Shown here: in pieces, positions 8,692 to 16,217 of the stretch
Position numbering within the stretch: position 1 is the first letter of the stretch
Layout of the letters: each line of letters begins with the position of its first letter
Origin: an uncultured Bacteroidota bacterium
Lineage (GTDB): Bacteria > Bacteroidota > Bacteroidia > Chitinophagales > Chitinophagaceae
Length of the DNA: 16,319 bases
Direction of reading: 5' to 3'
Assembly: GCA_938008665.1 (NCBI GenBank)
Contig: CALLKA010000023.1
Coordinates: forward strand, 1-16,319
The notes under the pieces: generated by a model
Told to the model about the DNA's origin: nothing
The model's input: the letters and a program-made list of their open reading frames with translations, nothing else
Database searches by the model: none
Program-made: the position numbers and the translations under genes

Positions 8692-11055
8692 ATGCAGCAA
8701 CTATCATTTAAAAAAATATTTTATTTCATGTTTGCTTTTTTAGTATTGCAAACATGGAATAGTAATGCACAAAAATCAAGTGCTGAAATATTTTCTAAAT
8801 TAAAAAAGTTGGATGTAGTGGGGAGCGTTTTATATGTTGCCGCACATCCGGATGATGAAAACAATAGCTTTTTACCTTTCTTGACTAATGAGCGCATGTA
8901 CCGTACCGCTTATCTGAGTTTAACAAGGGGCGATGGCGGACAAAATTTATTAGGAAAGGAGCAGGGGATTGAATTGGGATTAATACGAACTAAGGAATTA
9001 CTTGCAGCACGTCAGCAAGATGGTGCGGAACAATATTTTTCAAGGGCGTATGAGTTTGGTTTTAGTAAATCAGCGGAGGAAGCATTAGCTATTTGGGATC
9101 ACCAACAAGTATTGAGTGATGCGGTTTGGGTGATTCGTAAATTTCAACCAGATATTATTATTGCGCGCTTTCCTCCGGATGGGCGCGCAGGGCATGGACA
9201 TCATGCGGCATCCGCAATTATTGCAAAAGAGGCTTTTATTGCTGCGGCTGATCCAAAACAATTTCCAGAACAATTTAAATATGGAGTCACTGTTTGGCAA
9301 GCGAAAAGAATACTTTGGAATACGTTCAATTTTGGTGGGGCAAACACCACCAATGACCAACAATTAAAAATTGAAGTGGGTGGATACAATGCGTTAATTG
9401 GAAAAAATTATGGTGAAATTGGCGCCGAAGCGCGCTCCATGCATAAAAGCCAAGGGGAGGGACGTCCTCGTCGACGTGGAAGTATTACTGAATATTTTGA
9501 TTGGGTTGCGGGTGAAAAAGCGACTAAGGATATTATGGAAGGCGTGAATACAAATTGGACGCGATTGAATGCATCGGAAATTCATGATGCGGTTACTACA
9601 ATTGTACAAAACTATAAAATAGAAAATCCTGAAAAATCAGTAAAAGATTTGGTACAATTATATAAGGTGGTTAATAATTTGCCAAGCTCGGTTTGGAAAA
9701 CATATAAATTAAATGAAATTAAATCCTTGGTGCAGGATTGTGCAGGCTTATTTATGGAAGCCACCAGTACGCAGCAACAGGTTTTTCCAGGCAAAAATTT
9801 GCCTATGCAATTTAGTATGAATCAGAGAACCCATGTTCCAGTTCATTTGGGTTTAGTGCAATTACCTGGCAGAGATTCTGTTTTTAATAAAAACATCGGG
9901 GTGAATCAGAATTTAGTTTGGGATCATAATTATAGTATTCCATTAACCCAATCTATTTCACAACCTTATTGGTTAGTGTCTCCAAAAACAGAAGGGATGT
10001 TTGTGGTGAATGACCAACAATTAATTGGCCAGCCCGAAAATGACCCTGCCTTTACTTGCAAATTAAATGTGACCATCGAGAATCAATTATTTGAGTTTCA
10101 AATTCCAGTGCAATACAAATATGTAGATCCCACCAAAGGTGAAGTGCATCAACCCATCGCGGTGGTGCCTGGACAGGAAATAAAATATGATAAGGAGTTG
10201 CATTTAATGAATGGCGAAAAGTCCATTCCAGTGAATTATCAAATCATCAATCACTTGGGACAAAATGAATCAAAATCATTTACAGTAAGCGACCCTAATA
10301 TTCAGTTGCCAACGCCTACATCTGCAGTGTTTCAAAAAACAATTCAATATGATCACATATCTACGATTACTTATTTCCCAACTGCGACCACTACTTTAGT
10401 TAAGGCACAAGTAAACACGAAGGGTAAAAAAATTGGATACATTGACGGGGCAGGTGATAAAATACCGGAAGCCCTAGTGGAGTTGGGCTTTTCGGTGACC
10501 TATTTAAAGCCTACTGATTTTGTAGTTGAAAAATTAAAATCATTCGATGCCATCATTGTGGGCATCAGAGCTTATAATTTATATGAATACTTAACTACGG
10601 AGAATGAGGAGCTCAATAAATATATTGAACAAGGAGGTAATGTAATTGTACAATATATAAAAAGTAATCAGGTAGGTTTACAAAAAATTAAAGTAGGACC
10701 CTATCCATTTATTGTAAATTCTGGAAGGCGAGTAACGCAGGAAAATGTTCCTGTGACATTTGCTTTGCCGCAACATGCGGTATTAAATACACCTAATAAA
10801 ATTACTGCCACCGATTTTGAGCATTGGGTGCAAGAACGCAGTACCTATCAAGCAGAAAATATAGATACTCATTTTGAAATGCCATTAACGATGAGTGACA
10901 AAGGGGAAGCGCCTTCCAATGGTAGTTTATTAATTGCGCCTTATGGCAAGGGTAATTTTGTATATCTTAGTTTAACTTTATTTAGACAACTACCTGCAGG
11001 TAATCCAGGGGCATTTAAACTATTAGCCAACTTAATCGCATTACCTAAACATTAG
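8692..11055 (+). CDS. Secreted PIG-L/LmbE-family deacetylase with C-terminal amidotransferase-like (ThuA/GATase-fold) domain
   Basis: A 787-aa exported protein. Residues 1-26 form a signal peptide (FYFMFAFLVLQTW core, likely cut at SNA-QK). Residues about 40-260 are the zinc-dependent N-acetyl-sugar deacetylase domain of the PIG-L/LmbE family, with the metal site AHPDDE at 51-56 (His52, Asp54-Asp55) and GHGHHAAS at 167-174. The middle (about 360-560) is beta-rich and not assignable by eye. The C-terminal part (about 580-785) has the alternating beta/alpha pattern of a class I amidotransferase/ThuA-like fold (KKIGYIDGAGDK, DAIIVGIRAYN, GGNVIVQY) with no evident catalytic Cys. This layout is known from Bacteroidota, and the substrate is unknown; an extracytoplasmic amino-sugar conjugate is a fair guess. 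The start is fixed by TAA directly before the ATG. A 46-aa membrane gene follows after 17 nt. Confidence 0.88.
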   Translation: MQQLSFKKIFYFMFAFLVLQTWNSNAQKSSAEIFSKLKKLDVVGSVLYVAAHPDDENNSFLPFLTNERMYRTAYLSLTRGDGGQNLLGKEQGIELGLIRTKELLAARQQDGAEQYFSRAYEFGFSKSAEEALAIWDHQQVLSDAVWVIRKFQPDIIIARFPPDGRAGHGHHAASAIIAKEAFIAAADPKQFPEQFKYGVTVWQAKRILWNTFNFGGANTTNDQQLKIEVGGYNALIGKNYGEIGAEARSMHKSQGEGRPRRRGSITEYFDWVAGEKATKDIMEGVNTNWTRLNASEIHDAVTTIVQNYKIENPEKSVKDLVQLYKVVNNLPSSVWKTYKLNEIKSLVQDCAGLFMEATSTQQQVFPGKNLPMQFSMNQRTHVPVHLGLVQLPGRDSVFNKNIGVNQNLVWDHNYSIPLTQSISQPYWLVSPKTEGMFVVNDQQLIGQPENDPAFTCKLNVTIENQLFEFQIPVQYKYVDPTKGEVHQPIAVVPGQEIKYDKELHLMNGEKSIPVNYQIINHLGQNESKSFTVSDPNIQLPTPTSAVFQKTIQYDHISTITYFPTATTTLVKAQVNTKGKKIGYIDGAGDKIPEALVELGFSVTYLKPTDFVVEKLKSFDAIIVGIRAYNLYEYLTTENEELNKYIEQGGNVIVQYIKSNQVGLQKIKVGPYPFIVNSGRRVTQENVPVTFALPQHAVLNTPNKITATDFEHWVQERSTYQAENIDTHFEMPLTMSDKGEAPSNGSLLIAPYGKGNFVYLSLTLFRQLPAGNPGAFKLLANLIALPKH

Positions 11056-11072
11056 CCAATAAAAATAATACC

Positions 11073-11213
11073 ATGCGAAGAAATGTAAGTTTATTTACTT
11101 TATTACTCATTGGCCTTGGTGTTGGCTGGATGATTAAAAATGTAAAAATTGGATTAATCATTGGACTTGTATTTGGCCTGTTGATTAGTGGTATTGGAAC
11201 TAAAAGTAAATAA
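11073..11213 (+). CDS. 46-aa membrane microprotein, unknown function
   Basis: An ATG at 11073 opens a 46-codon frame ending in TAA at 11211-11213. The product starts MRRNVSLF and holds two hydrophobic segments, about residues 6-20 and 25-42, joined by a short basic turn (IKNVK) and ending in KSK. The second segment, with glycines in IGLIIGLVFGLLISG, has spacing like a glycine zipper, which favours tight helix packing. The positive charges at both ends and in the turn do not settle its topology. It begins 17 nt after the deacetylase stop, so it is probably cotranscribed with it, and it ends 13 bp before the convergent permease stop. I recognise no family. Support comes from codon-like composition, membrane-like pattern and tight placement rather than known homologues. 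Confidence 0.62.
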   Translation: MRRNVSLFTLLLIGLGVGWMIKNVKIGLIIGLVFGLLISGIGTKSK

Positions 11214-11226
11214 ATCTAATCTGCCC

Positions 11227-12582
11227 TTACACAGATGTTGTAGTTGTGTTTTCGTTTCCGATCCACTTCATTTTTGTCGCTATAAAATAGGCAATCAATC
11301 CTAAGCTGATGACCACCAATCCACTCAACATCATTTTTGTACCTGTTGAAATAAAGATACCTACCCAAATAACAATCGCTAGGAATAAGGGAACCGGGTA
11401 TAAAGGCATCTTCCACGGAAAATAAGTTTTTCCTTTGCGGTTGACTAATAGCATTAATCCAATGGCTTGACCAATAAACTGTATTAATATACGCATGGCT
11501 AAAATGGCATCGATCACTTCCTTTAATCTAAATAGTAAACTAAACGCAAAAGCAATGCCGCCCAATACTAATAAGGAACGGTGTGGAAAATGTAGTTTGG
11601 GGTGAAGCTCACCAAAAAAACTAAAAAAGGATTTGTCCTGCGCTGCTGCATAAGGGATACGGCTGTAGCCTAAAGTTGCAGAAAATAAAGAGGCAAAAGC
11701 GACCATTAAAATTAATACTGTCACAAGTGCACCAGCTTTTTCTCCATACAAAGCTTTAATATATTCACTCACCACATATTTGCTGCTCATGATGGTTTCT
11801 AATGGTAATACACTAGCCACACTAATATTCATGGATAAATATAAAATGGCAATTCCAGTAATGGAGATAAACATACTTCTAGGTATGTTTTTACTTGGGT
11901 TTTTGATTTCACCCCCTAAGTGACATACATTATAATAACCTAAATAACTGTATATCGTTTTTACACTTGCGAATCCTAAGGCTGCTACAAATCCATGTTG
12001 CATTGAAAAACCATCATTAATATGTTTGATGGGTTCTAAAAATTGTCCATGCATTACACCGCCAAAAATAATCCATGCCATGGTGCCCAAAACGCCCACC
12101 CATAAAAACACAGATATCTTACCAATGGATTCAATTTTTCTATACAAAAGGCTAATCACTAAAATCACTACCGACCCACTCACTATTTTTTCTTGAATGA
12201 AAGAGAATTTAAAAAAGTAACTGGCGTATTGTGAAAATCCAATGGAGGCAGATGCAATCACTAATGGGGCTTGAATCATAGTTTGCCATACAAACAAAAA
12301 GCTCATCAATGGGCCCAATTTTTTTCCGTACCCTTCCTTTAAAAAATGGAAACTTCCACCTGCTCTTGGAAGTGCTGCCCCTAACTGTGACCAAACCATG
12401 GCATCCAAATAGGAGAGTATTGCACCGGCAACCCATGCGTATAAAAAATAGGGACCAGCCATAATTTGTGCAACAACACTCAATACCACAAATGGACCAA
12501 TACCTACCATATCAATCATGTTGATGGCAGTTGCATGTAAAAGACTTAATTTGCGATCTAAATGTGGCTTTGCGTTACTCAT
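11227..12582 (-). CDS. APC-superfamily amino-acid permease
   Basis: A 451-aa integral membrane protein with roughly twelve hydrophobic helices over its whole length. Typical marks of the amino acid-polyamine-organocation family are the unwound first helix with GIGPFVVLS (residues about 27-35) and ALPRAGGSFHFLKEGYG after helix 2, matching the usual PRAGGxYxY block. GEIKNPSKNIPRSM is the conserved loop after helix 6. It should move an amino acid or amine across the inner membrane with H+ or by exchange; the substrate cannot be told from sequence. The ATG at 12580-12582 gives a short cytoplasmic N-terminus. It converges on the 46-aa gene and is divergent from the GH13 gene over 45 bp. It ends with a polar tail containing TTTTSV. 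Confidence 0.9.
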   Translation of the reverse strand: MSNAKPHLDRKLSLLHATAINMIDMVGIGPFVVLSVVAQIMAGPYFLYAWVAGAILSYLDAMVWSQLGAALPRAGGSFHFLKEGYGKKLGPLMSFLFVWQTMIQAPLVIASASIGFSQYASYFFKFSFIQEKIVSGSVVILVISLLYRKIESIGKISVFLWVGVLGTMAWIIFGGVMHGQFLEPIKHINDGFSMQHGFVAALGFASVKTIYSYLGYYNVCHLGGEIKNPSKNIPRSMFISITGIAILYLSMNISVASVLPLETIMSSKYVVSEYIKALYGEKAGALVTVLILMVAFASLFSATLGYSRIPYAAAQDKSFFSFFGELHPKLHFPHRSLLVLGGIAFAFSLLFRLKEVIDAILAMRILIQFIGQAIGLMLLVNRKGKTYFPWKMPLYPVPLFLAIVIWVGIFISTGTKMMLSGLVVISLGLIAYFIATKMKWIGNENTTTTSV

Positions 12583-12627
12583 GTATTTGCCAAGATAATA
12601 AAAAATCGATTAAAAATTTGAAAATAA
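12583..12627. promoter_or_regulatory. Compact 45-bp divergent spacer between permease and GH13 gene
   Basis: Both genes must start transcription within or across this AT-rich gap, so at least one promoter has to reach into the neighbouring coding region. It contains ATCGAT inside an A/T-rich near-palindrome. On the minus strand TATCTTGG is a partial match to TAnnTTTG, but it is only a few bases from the permease ATG and has no TTG partner. No clear promoter can be named. Confidence 0.35.
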
Positions 12628-13884
12628 ATGGAGGGTCACTTTAATATTGCGTCTTGGGTAAATCAATCCACCATTTATGAAGTTAATATTCGGCAATATA
12701 CCCCGGAAGGAACATTTAGTGCATTTGAAAATCATATTCCTCGATTAAAAGATATGGGCGTAACTGTTTTGTGGTTAATGCCCATCACACCAATTAGTGA
12801 AAAGTTAATGAAGGGATCCTTAGGTAGTTATTATGCCTGCAGTAGCTATACAAAAATAAATCCTGCCTTTGGAAATGAAACTGACTTGTTAAGCCTAATA
12901 AGGTGTGCACATGAGCATGACATGAAAGTAATTATTGATTGGGTGGCCAATCATACTGGTGCGAATCATGAGTGGATGGGCAATCATCCTGATTGGTTTA
13001 CGCGGGATGCTGCTGGTAATTTCATAGAAAGAAATGGTTGGGAAGATGTGGTTGATTTAAATTATGAGAATAAAGAGATGCGTGCCGCTTTGATTGGTGC
13101 CATGCAGTATTGGGTGCGCAATTTTAATATTGATGGGTTTAGATGTGACATGGCGCATTTAGTGCCTTTGGATTTTTGGCAAGCCGCCCGAACTAATTGT
13201 GATATCATCAAACCATTGTTCTGGTTGGCGGAATGTGACAATGCAAATTATCATCCTACTTTTGATGCAAGCTATGCTTGGGATTGGATGCATGTAAGTG
13301 AAAAATTAAACCAGAGTCAGGTAGGGGTTAATGAAGTATATAATATATTGGAAGGGTATGTTCATTATCCATCGGGGGCTTTAAAATTATTTTTCACTTC
13401 CAATCATGATGAAAATAGCTGGAATGGAACTGAATATGAAAAATATGGTATTGCAGCCATGCCATGGGCTGTGTTTACACATACCTGGAAAGGCCTGCCT
13501 TTAATATATAGTGGACAGGAACTACCCAACCATCAAAGATTACAATTTTTTGATAAGGATTGTATTGCCTGGGGTAAAGAACCCGCATTGCATCATTTTT
13601 ATAAAACGCTTTCGCATTGTCGAAAACAATATCCTGCTTTAATTAATGGGGCCACTTATAATTTACCCACCCAATCCAATAGGGTTATGGCTTATTTAAG
13701 GTATGATGCCAATCAAGTTTTATTGATTGTGCTCAATATGTCCAATGAGATCCATAAAATTTCCTTTTCCCATGAACTTTTGGTGGGAAGCTTTATCAAT
13801 GTTTTTTCTGGGCTTGCGTTTCCCTTTGATAAGGAGGTCAGCTTTGAACTCATGCCAGGGGATTATTTTTTGTATGTGAAATAG
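12628..13884 (+). CDS. GH13 alpha-amylase-family glycoside hydrolase, cytoplasmic
   Basis: A 418-aa enzyme without signal peptide, so probably cytoplasmic, acting on alpha-glucans, maltodextrins or an alpha-glucoside. The (beta/alpha)8 barrel has the four GH13 regions: DWVANHT (104-110, Asp104 and His109), GFRCDMAH (170-177, Arg172 and nucleophile Asp174), LAECDN (acid/base Glu202), and FTSNHDE (256-262, His260 and Asp261). All catalytic residues are present. Domain B is very short (about 112-145) and a small beta domain ends the chain (MPGDYFLYVK). In the conserved stretch before KINPAFG the usual DY is SY (ACSSYTKINPAFG). The exact subfamily and activity (amylase, glucosidase, transferase) are not decidable by eye. 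TAA sits directly before the ATG, fixing the start. It converges on polX with 17 bp between stops. Confidence 0.93.
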   Translation: MEGHFNIASWVNQSTIYEVNIRQYTPEGTFSAFENHIPRLKDMGVTVLWLMPITPISEKLMKGSLGSYYACSSYTKINPAFGNETDLLSLIRCAHEHDMKVIIDWVANHTGANHEWMGNHPDWFTRDAAGNFIERNGWEDVVDLNYENKEMRAALIGAMQYWVRNFNIDGFRCDMAHLVPLDFWQAARTNCDIIKPLFWLAECDNANYHPTFDASYAWDWMHVSEKLNQSQVGVNEVYNILEGYVHYPSGALKLFFTSNHDENSWNGTEYEKYGIAAMPWAVFTHTWKGLPLIYSGQELPNHQRLQFFDKDCIAWGKEPALHHFYKTLSHCRKQYPALINGATYNLPTQSNRVMAYLRYDANQVLLIVLNMSNEIHKISFSHELLVGSFINVFSGLAFPFDKEVSFELMPGDYFLYVK

Positions 13885-13901
13885 GGAGCTGTCCCAATAA
13901 G

Positions 13902-15578
13902 CTAGTTCCTTTTAGATTGTTGGAATTCTACAAACTCCATCATCTCAGCCAAATTAAAGCTGCTTAAATTTTGCGCCGCAGCTAATCCTGCTTTTTGGGC
14001 AACCAGTACGCCATATTTGCAATCATCATATCCTTCAATCGCATGTGCATCTGGATTAATTGAAATAAGTACATCCTGTTGTAATGCAAGGTGTATAAAA
14101 CGCCAATCCATATCTAAGCGTCTTGGATGGGCATTTAATTCTAATACTACATTATTATCTGCGCAAGCATCAATTAATACTTCGTGATTCACAGGGTATC
14201 CTTTCCGGCTTAATAATAATCTGCCTGTGGGGTGACCTAAAATACTTGTATAGGGATTGTTCACTGCATTTAATAAGCGCATCATTGCCTTTTCCTCAGT
14301 CATTTTTAAATTAGAATGAATAGAAGCAATGACGATATCAAAACAGGCTAATATATCTTCTGGGTAATCCAAGCTGCCATCATTTAATATGTCAGACTCA
14401 ATACTTTTAAATATAACAAAGGGGGCTAACTTTTTATTGAGCGCGTCAATTTCCCTATGTTGGGCCTTGACACTATCAATCGATAGTCCACCTGCATAAA
14501 AAGCTGATTTGGAATGATCGCTAATAATTAAATATTCATACCCTTTTTCGATGGCGGCCAGGGCCATTTGTTCAATGGTATGTACACCATCACTCCAGGT
14601 ACTATGGGAATGAATGATCCCTTTAATATCTTCTGGTTGTATAAGTTTGGGTAATTTATTATTTTTTGCAAGGTCAATGATGGACGGAAGTTCCCTTAAA
14701 GGGGCTGGAATGAAGGGTAAATTAATTTGTTCAAAGATGTTTTTTTCTGAAATAAATGGGATTTTTTTTGAAAATAGGGGGTCAGATTCCCATTTTTCCA
14801 AAAATTCAGGAGCGCAGGATAGGGTAAAATCGGTCCAATAAAAATCAGAAATGTCGGTAAAATACCATCTGATTTCAAATTTATCTGTGCCGATACAACT
14901 TAAAAATTTTTCATTTTTTGTGCATTGAAAACTTTTTTCTGTTAACCAATTGGTTAATTCTTTTTCAGAAAATGTAGTTACAATTTCAAGATGATCTATA
15001 ATTTCTAATTGTCTTTTATAGCCACCTGAAATTGAAAATAAATCAGCGCCATTTATTTTTTCTGCTAATGCAATTTTTAAATTTTCAACAAGCGGAACTA
15101 CTTGTTGAAATAAATAACGTCCTTGATGTTGTAAATAAAAAACAAGTGCGTCTTGAATATTTTGTTGTGTCTTTGCACCGAAGCCTTTGTACTTCACTAA
15201 TCTATTTTCTTCGCAAGCATAAAGTAGTTCTCCAATACTTTCAATTTCTAATTCCTTCCAAATAGTGACAATTTTTTTTGGTCCTAATCCTTTAATTTTT
15301 AAAAATTCAAATACACCTGAAGGTGTTTTTTCTATGTAACTGTCAAGTAGGCTAAGTCGTTTAGAATCAATGATTTCCAGCACTTTTTGGCCAATGGCTT
15401 CACCAATACCTCGAATAGAAAATAATTGATGTGGCGCCATGTCAATCACTGGATCATTTAATTTATCCAATGTAAAAGCGGCGTTAGAATAGGACTTAAT
15501 TTTAAATGGATTTTCTCCATGTATTTCCATCAGTTTACTGAGCAATGAAAAGTATTCTGCGATTTCGTAATTGTGCAT
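13902..15578 (-). CDS. polX: PolX-type protein: HhH + degenerate polymerase X palm + intact PHP domain (likely 3'-5' exonuclease / AP endonuclease)
   Basis: The 558-aa protein has the bacterial PolX plan (usual length about 570). Residues 1-50 match the 8-kDa domain (GENPFKIKSYSNAA). Helix-hairpin-helix motifs lie at 53-70 (IRGIGEAIG), 92-110 (IKGLGPKK) and 127-145 (YKGFGAKT). The palm, about 155-265, begins SGGYKRQ (184-190), but the usual GDxD metal pair is replaced by His196 and Glu198 in IDHLEIV, and the third Asp of DLR by Glu235 in FEIRW. The TGSKxHN nucleotide-binding block is not recognisable. The PHP phosphoesterase domain (320-540) keeps all nine metal ligands: His323, His325, Asp330, His355, Glu394, His421, His449, Asp510, His512. 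Nuclease activity in base-excision repair without polymerase activity is therefore inferred. The ATG lies 28 nt past the terminator of the upstream gene. Confidence 0.9.
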   Translation of the reverse strand: MHNYEIAEYFSLLSKLMEIHGENPFKIKSYSNAAFTLDKLNDPVIDMAPHQLFSIRGIGEAIGQKVLEIIDSKRLSLLDSYIEKTPSGVFEFLKIKGLGPKKIVTIWKELEIESIGELLYACEENRLVKYKGFGAKTQQNIQDALVFYLQHQGRYLFQQVVPLVENLKIALAEKINGADLFSISGGYKRQLEIIDHLEIVTTFSEKELTNWLTEKSFQCTKNEKFLSCIGTDKFEIRWYFTDISDFYWTDFTLSCAPEFLEKWESDPLFSKKIPFISEKNIFEQINLPFIPAPLRELPSIIDLAKNNKLPKLIQPEDIKGIIHSHSTWSDGVHTIEQMALAAIEKGYEYLIISDHSKSAFYAGGLSIDSVKAQHREIDALNKKLAPFVIFKSIESDILNDGSLDYPEDILACFDIVIASIHSNLKMTEEKAMMRLLNAVNNPYTSILGHPTGRLLLSRKGYPVNHEVLIDACADNNVVLELNAHPRRLDMDWRFIHLALQQDVLISINPDAHAIEGYDDCKYGVLVAQKAGLAAAQNLSSFNLAEMMEFVEFQQSKRN

Positions 15579-15606
15579 ATTAAAATGAATGCATTAAAGA
15601 TAAGAC

Positions 15607-15638
15607 AAAAAAAAATCCTCCCCGAAAATCGGAGAGGA
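15607..15638 (-). terminator. Rho-independent terminator after the 44-aa repeat gene
   Basis: Read on the minus strand, TCCTCTCCGA pairs with TCGGGGAGGA (10 pairs, one G-T) around a TTT loop, followed at once by nine T residues. On the plus strand the stem arms are 15616-15625 and 15629-15638 and the A-run is 15607-15615. The stem is GC-rich in an AT-rich region and has no T-run in the plus direction, so it acts on minus-strand transcripts coming from the rplU-rpmA side. Confidence 0.9.
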
Positions 15639-15677
15639 CCTTATAATCTATTTCTGCTGAAAGCAAAAAAGACGATT

Positions 15678-15697
15678 TAATTATCTTGCGATAATTA
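15678..15697. repeat. 8-bp perfect inverted repeat over the stop codon of the 44-aa gene
   Basis: TAATTATC (15678-15685) and GATAATTA (15690-15697) form a perfect stem with a TTGC loop. The right arm contains the TAA stop of the minus-strand repeat gene. It is AT-rich and not followed by a T-run, so it is unlikely to be the terminator; an mRNA 3'-end structure or chance are both possible. Confidence 0.5.
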
Positions 15698-15829
15698 TTT
15701 CTTTTTAGCAGCTTTCTTCTTAGGAGCAGCTTTTTTAGCAGCTTTTTTAGGAGCAGCTTTTTTAGCAGCTTTCTTAGGAGCAGCTTTTTTTGCAGCTTTT
15801 TTAGGAGCGGCTTTTTTTGCAGTTGCCAT
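15695..15829 (-). CDS. 44-aa Lys/Ala/Pro repeat protein, histone H1-like
   Basis: ATG at 15827-15829 and TAA at 15695-15697 enclose 44 codons. After MATA the protein is made only of Lys, Ala and Pro: the 9-residue unit KKAAPKKAA occurs three times, then KKAAPKKKAA and KKK. About half the residues are Lys and no acidic residue is present, so it should bind DNA or RNA. The pattern resembles the C-terminal tail of eukaryotic histone H1 and AlgP/Hc1-type bacterial proteins; a chromatin-like or RNA-binding role is inference. It is isolated from rpmA by 76 nt with its own promoter candidate and ends at a strong terminator, so it forms a single-gene unit. Synonymous codon changes (AAA/AAG, GCT/GCA/GCC) between the units argue for a translated gene rather than a recent DNA repeat expansion. 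Confidence 0.78.
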   Translation of the reverse strand: MATAKKAAPKKAAKKAAPKKAAKKAAPKKAAKKAAPKKKAAKKK

Positions 15830-15863
15830 GTTTTTTAGATTTAATGGTTAGTAAATAATACAC

Positions 15864-15893
15864 TAAAATTAAAAACTTTTATTATAACTACAA
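15864..15893 (-). promoter_or_regulatory. Candidate Bacteroidota sigma-type promoter for the 44-aa repeat gene
   Basis: On the minus strand TTG (15891-15893, within TTTTTTG) is followed after 19 nt by TAATTTTA (15864-15871), five of six fixed bases of the Bacteroidota -7 element TAnnTTTG, at a normal spacing. It lies 34 nt before the start codon. The region is so AT-rich that chance matches are likely. Confidence 0.4.
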
Positions 15894-15905
15894 AAAATAT
15901 TTTTA

Positions 15906-16172
15906 TTAAGCTATTTCTTGTGCTGGTAAAACAGAAACGGTGGTTCTGTTATTTTTACCTTTTTTGAACTCTACAACACCATTGGTCATAGCGAAAATAG
16001 TGAAGTCAGAACCCAAACCTACATTCTTACCAGGGTGGTACTGGGTACCTCTTTGACGAATTAGGATATTGCCAGACAAAGCTGGTTGACCACCATATAT
16101 CTTAACGCCTAAACGCTTACTATGCGAATCACGGCCATTTTTTACCGATCCTTCTCCTTTTTTGTGTGCCAT
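15906..16172 (-). CDS. rpmA: 50S ribosomal protein L27
   Basis: The 88-aa product begins MAHKKGEGSVKNGRDS and contains KRLGVKIYGGQ, GNILIRQRGTQYHPG and NVGLGSDFTIFA, the classic L27 sequence. L27 sits at the large-subunit peptidyl-transferase centre, its N-terminus reaching the P-site tRNA. The usual HKKGGGS has Glu in place of one Gly. There is no N-terminal leader of the type cleaved in Firmicutes. It follows rplU by 45 nt on the same strand, the near-universal rplU-rpmA order. Confidence 0.97.
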   Translation of the reverse strand: MAHKKGEGSVKNGRDSHSKRLGVKIYGGQPALSGNILIRQRGTQYHPGKNVGLGSDFTIFAMTNGVVEFKKGKNNRTTVSVLPAQEIA

Positions 16173-16217
16173 CTTATTATGATTTTACTAAAGTTATTTA
16201 CTAGAACTAGTCGCTAA

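Noticed and set aside
13885..13901. Possible terminator in the GH13/polX gap (GGGA/TCCC)
   Set aside because: Only four pairs and no T-run follows in either direction.
15700..15826. 27-bp periodic repeats looking like a small CRISPR or satellite
   Set aside because: Repeats are directly adjacent with no unique spacers and keep a reading frame; they encode the KKAAPKKAA units.
16200..16211. ACTAGAACTAGT palindrome between rplU and rpmA
   Set aside because: Five-base arms with a 2-nt centre cannot form a stable hairpin; one such site is expected by chance.
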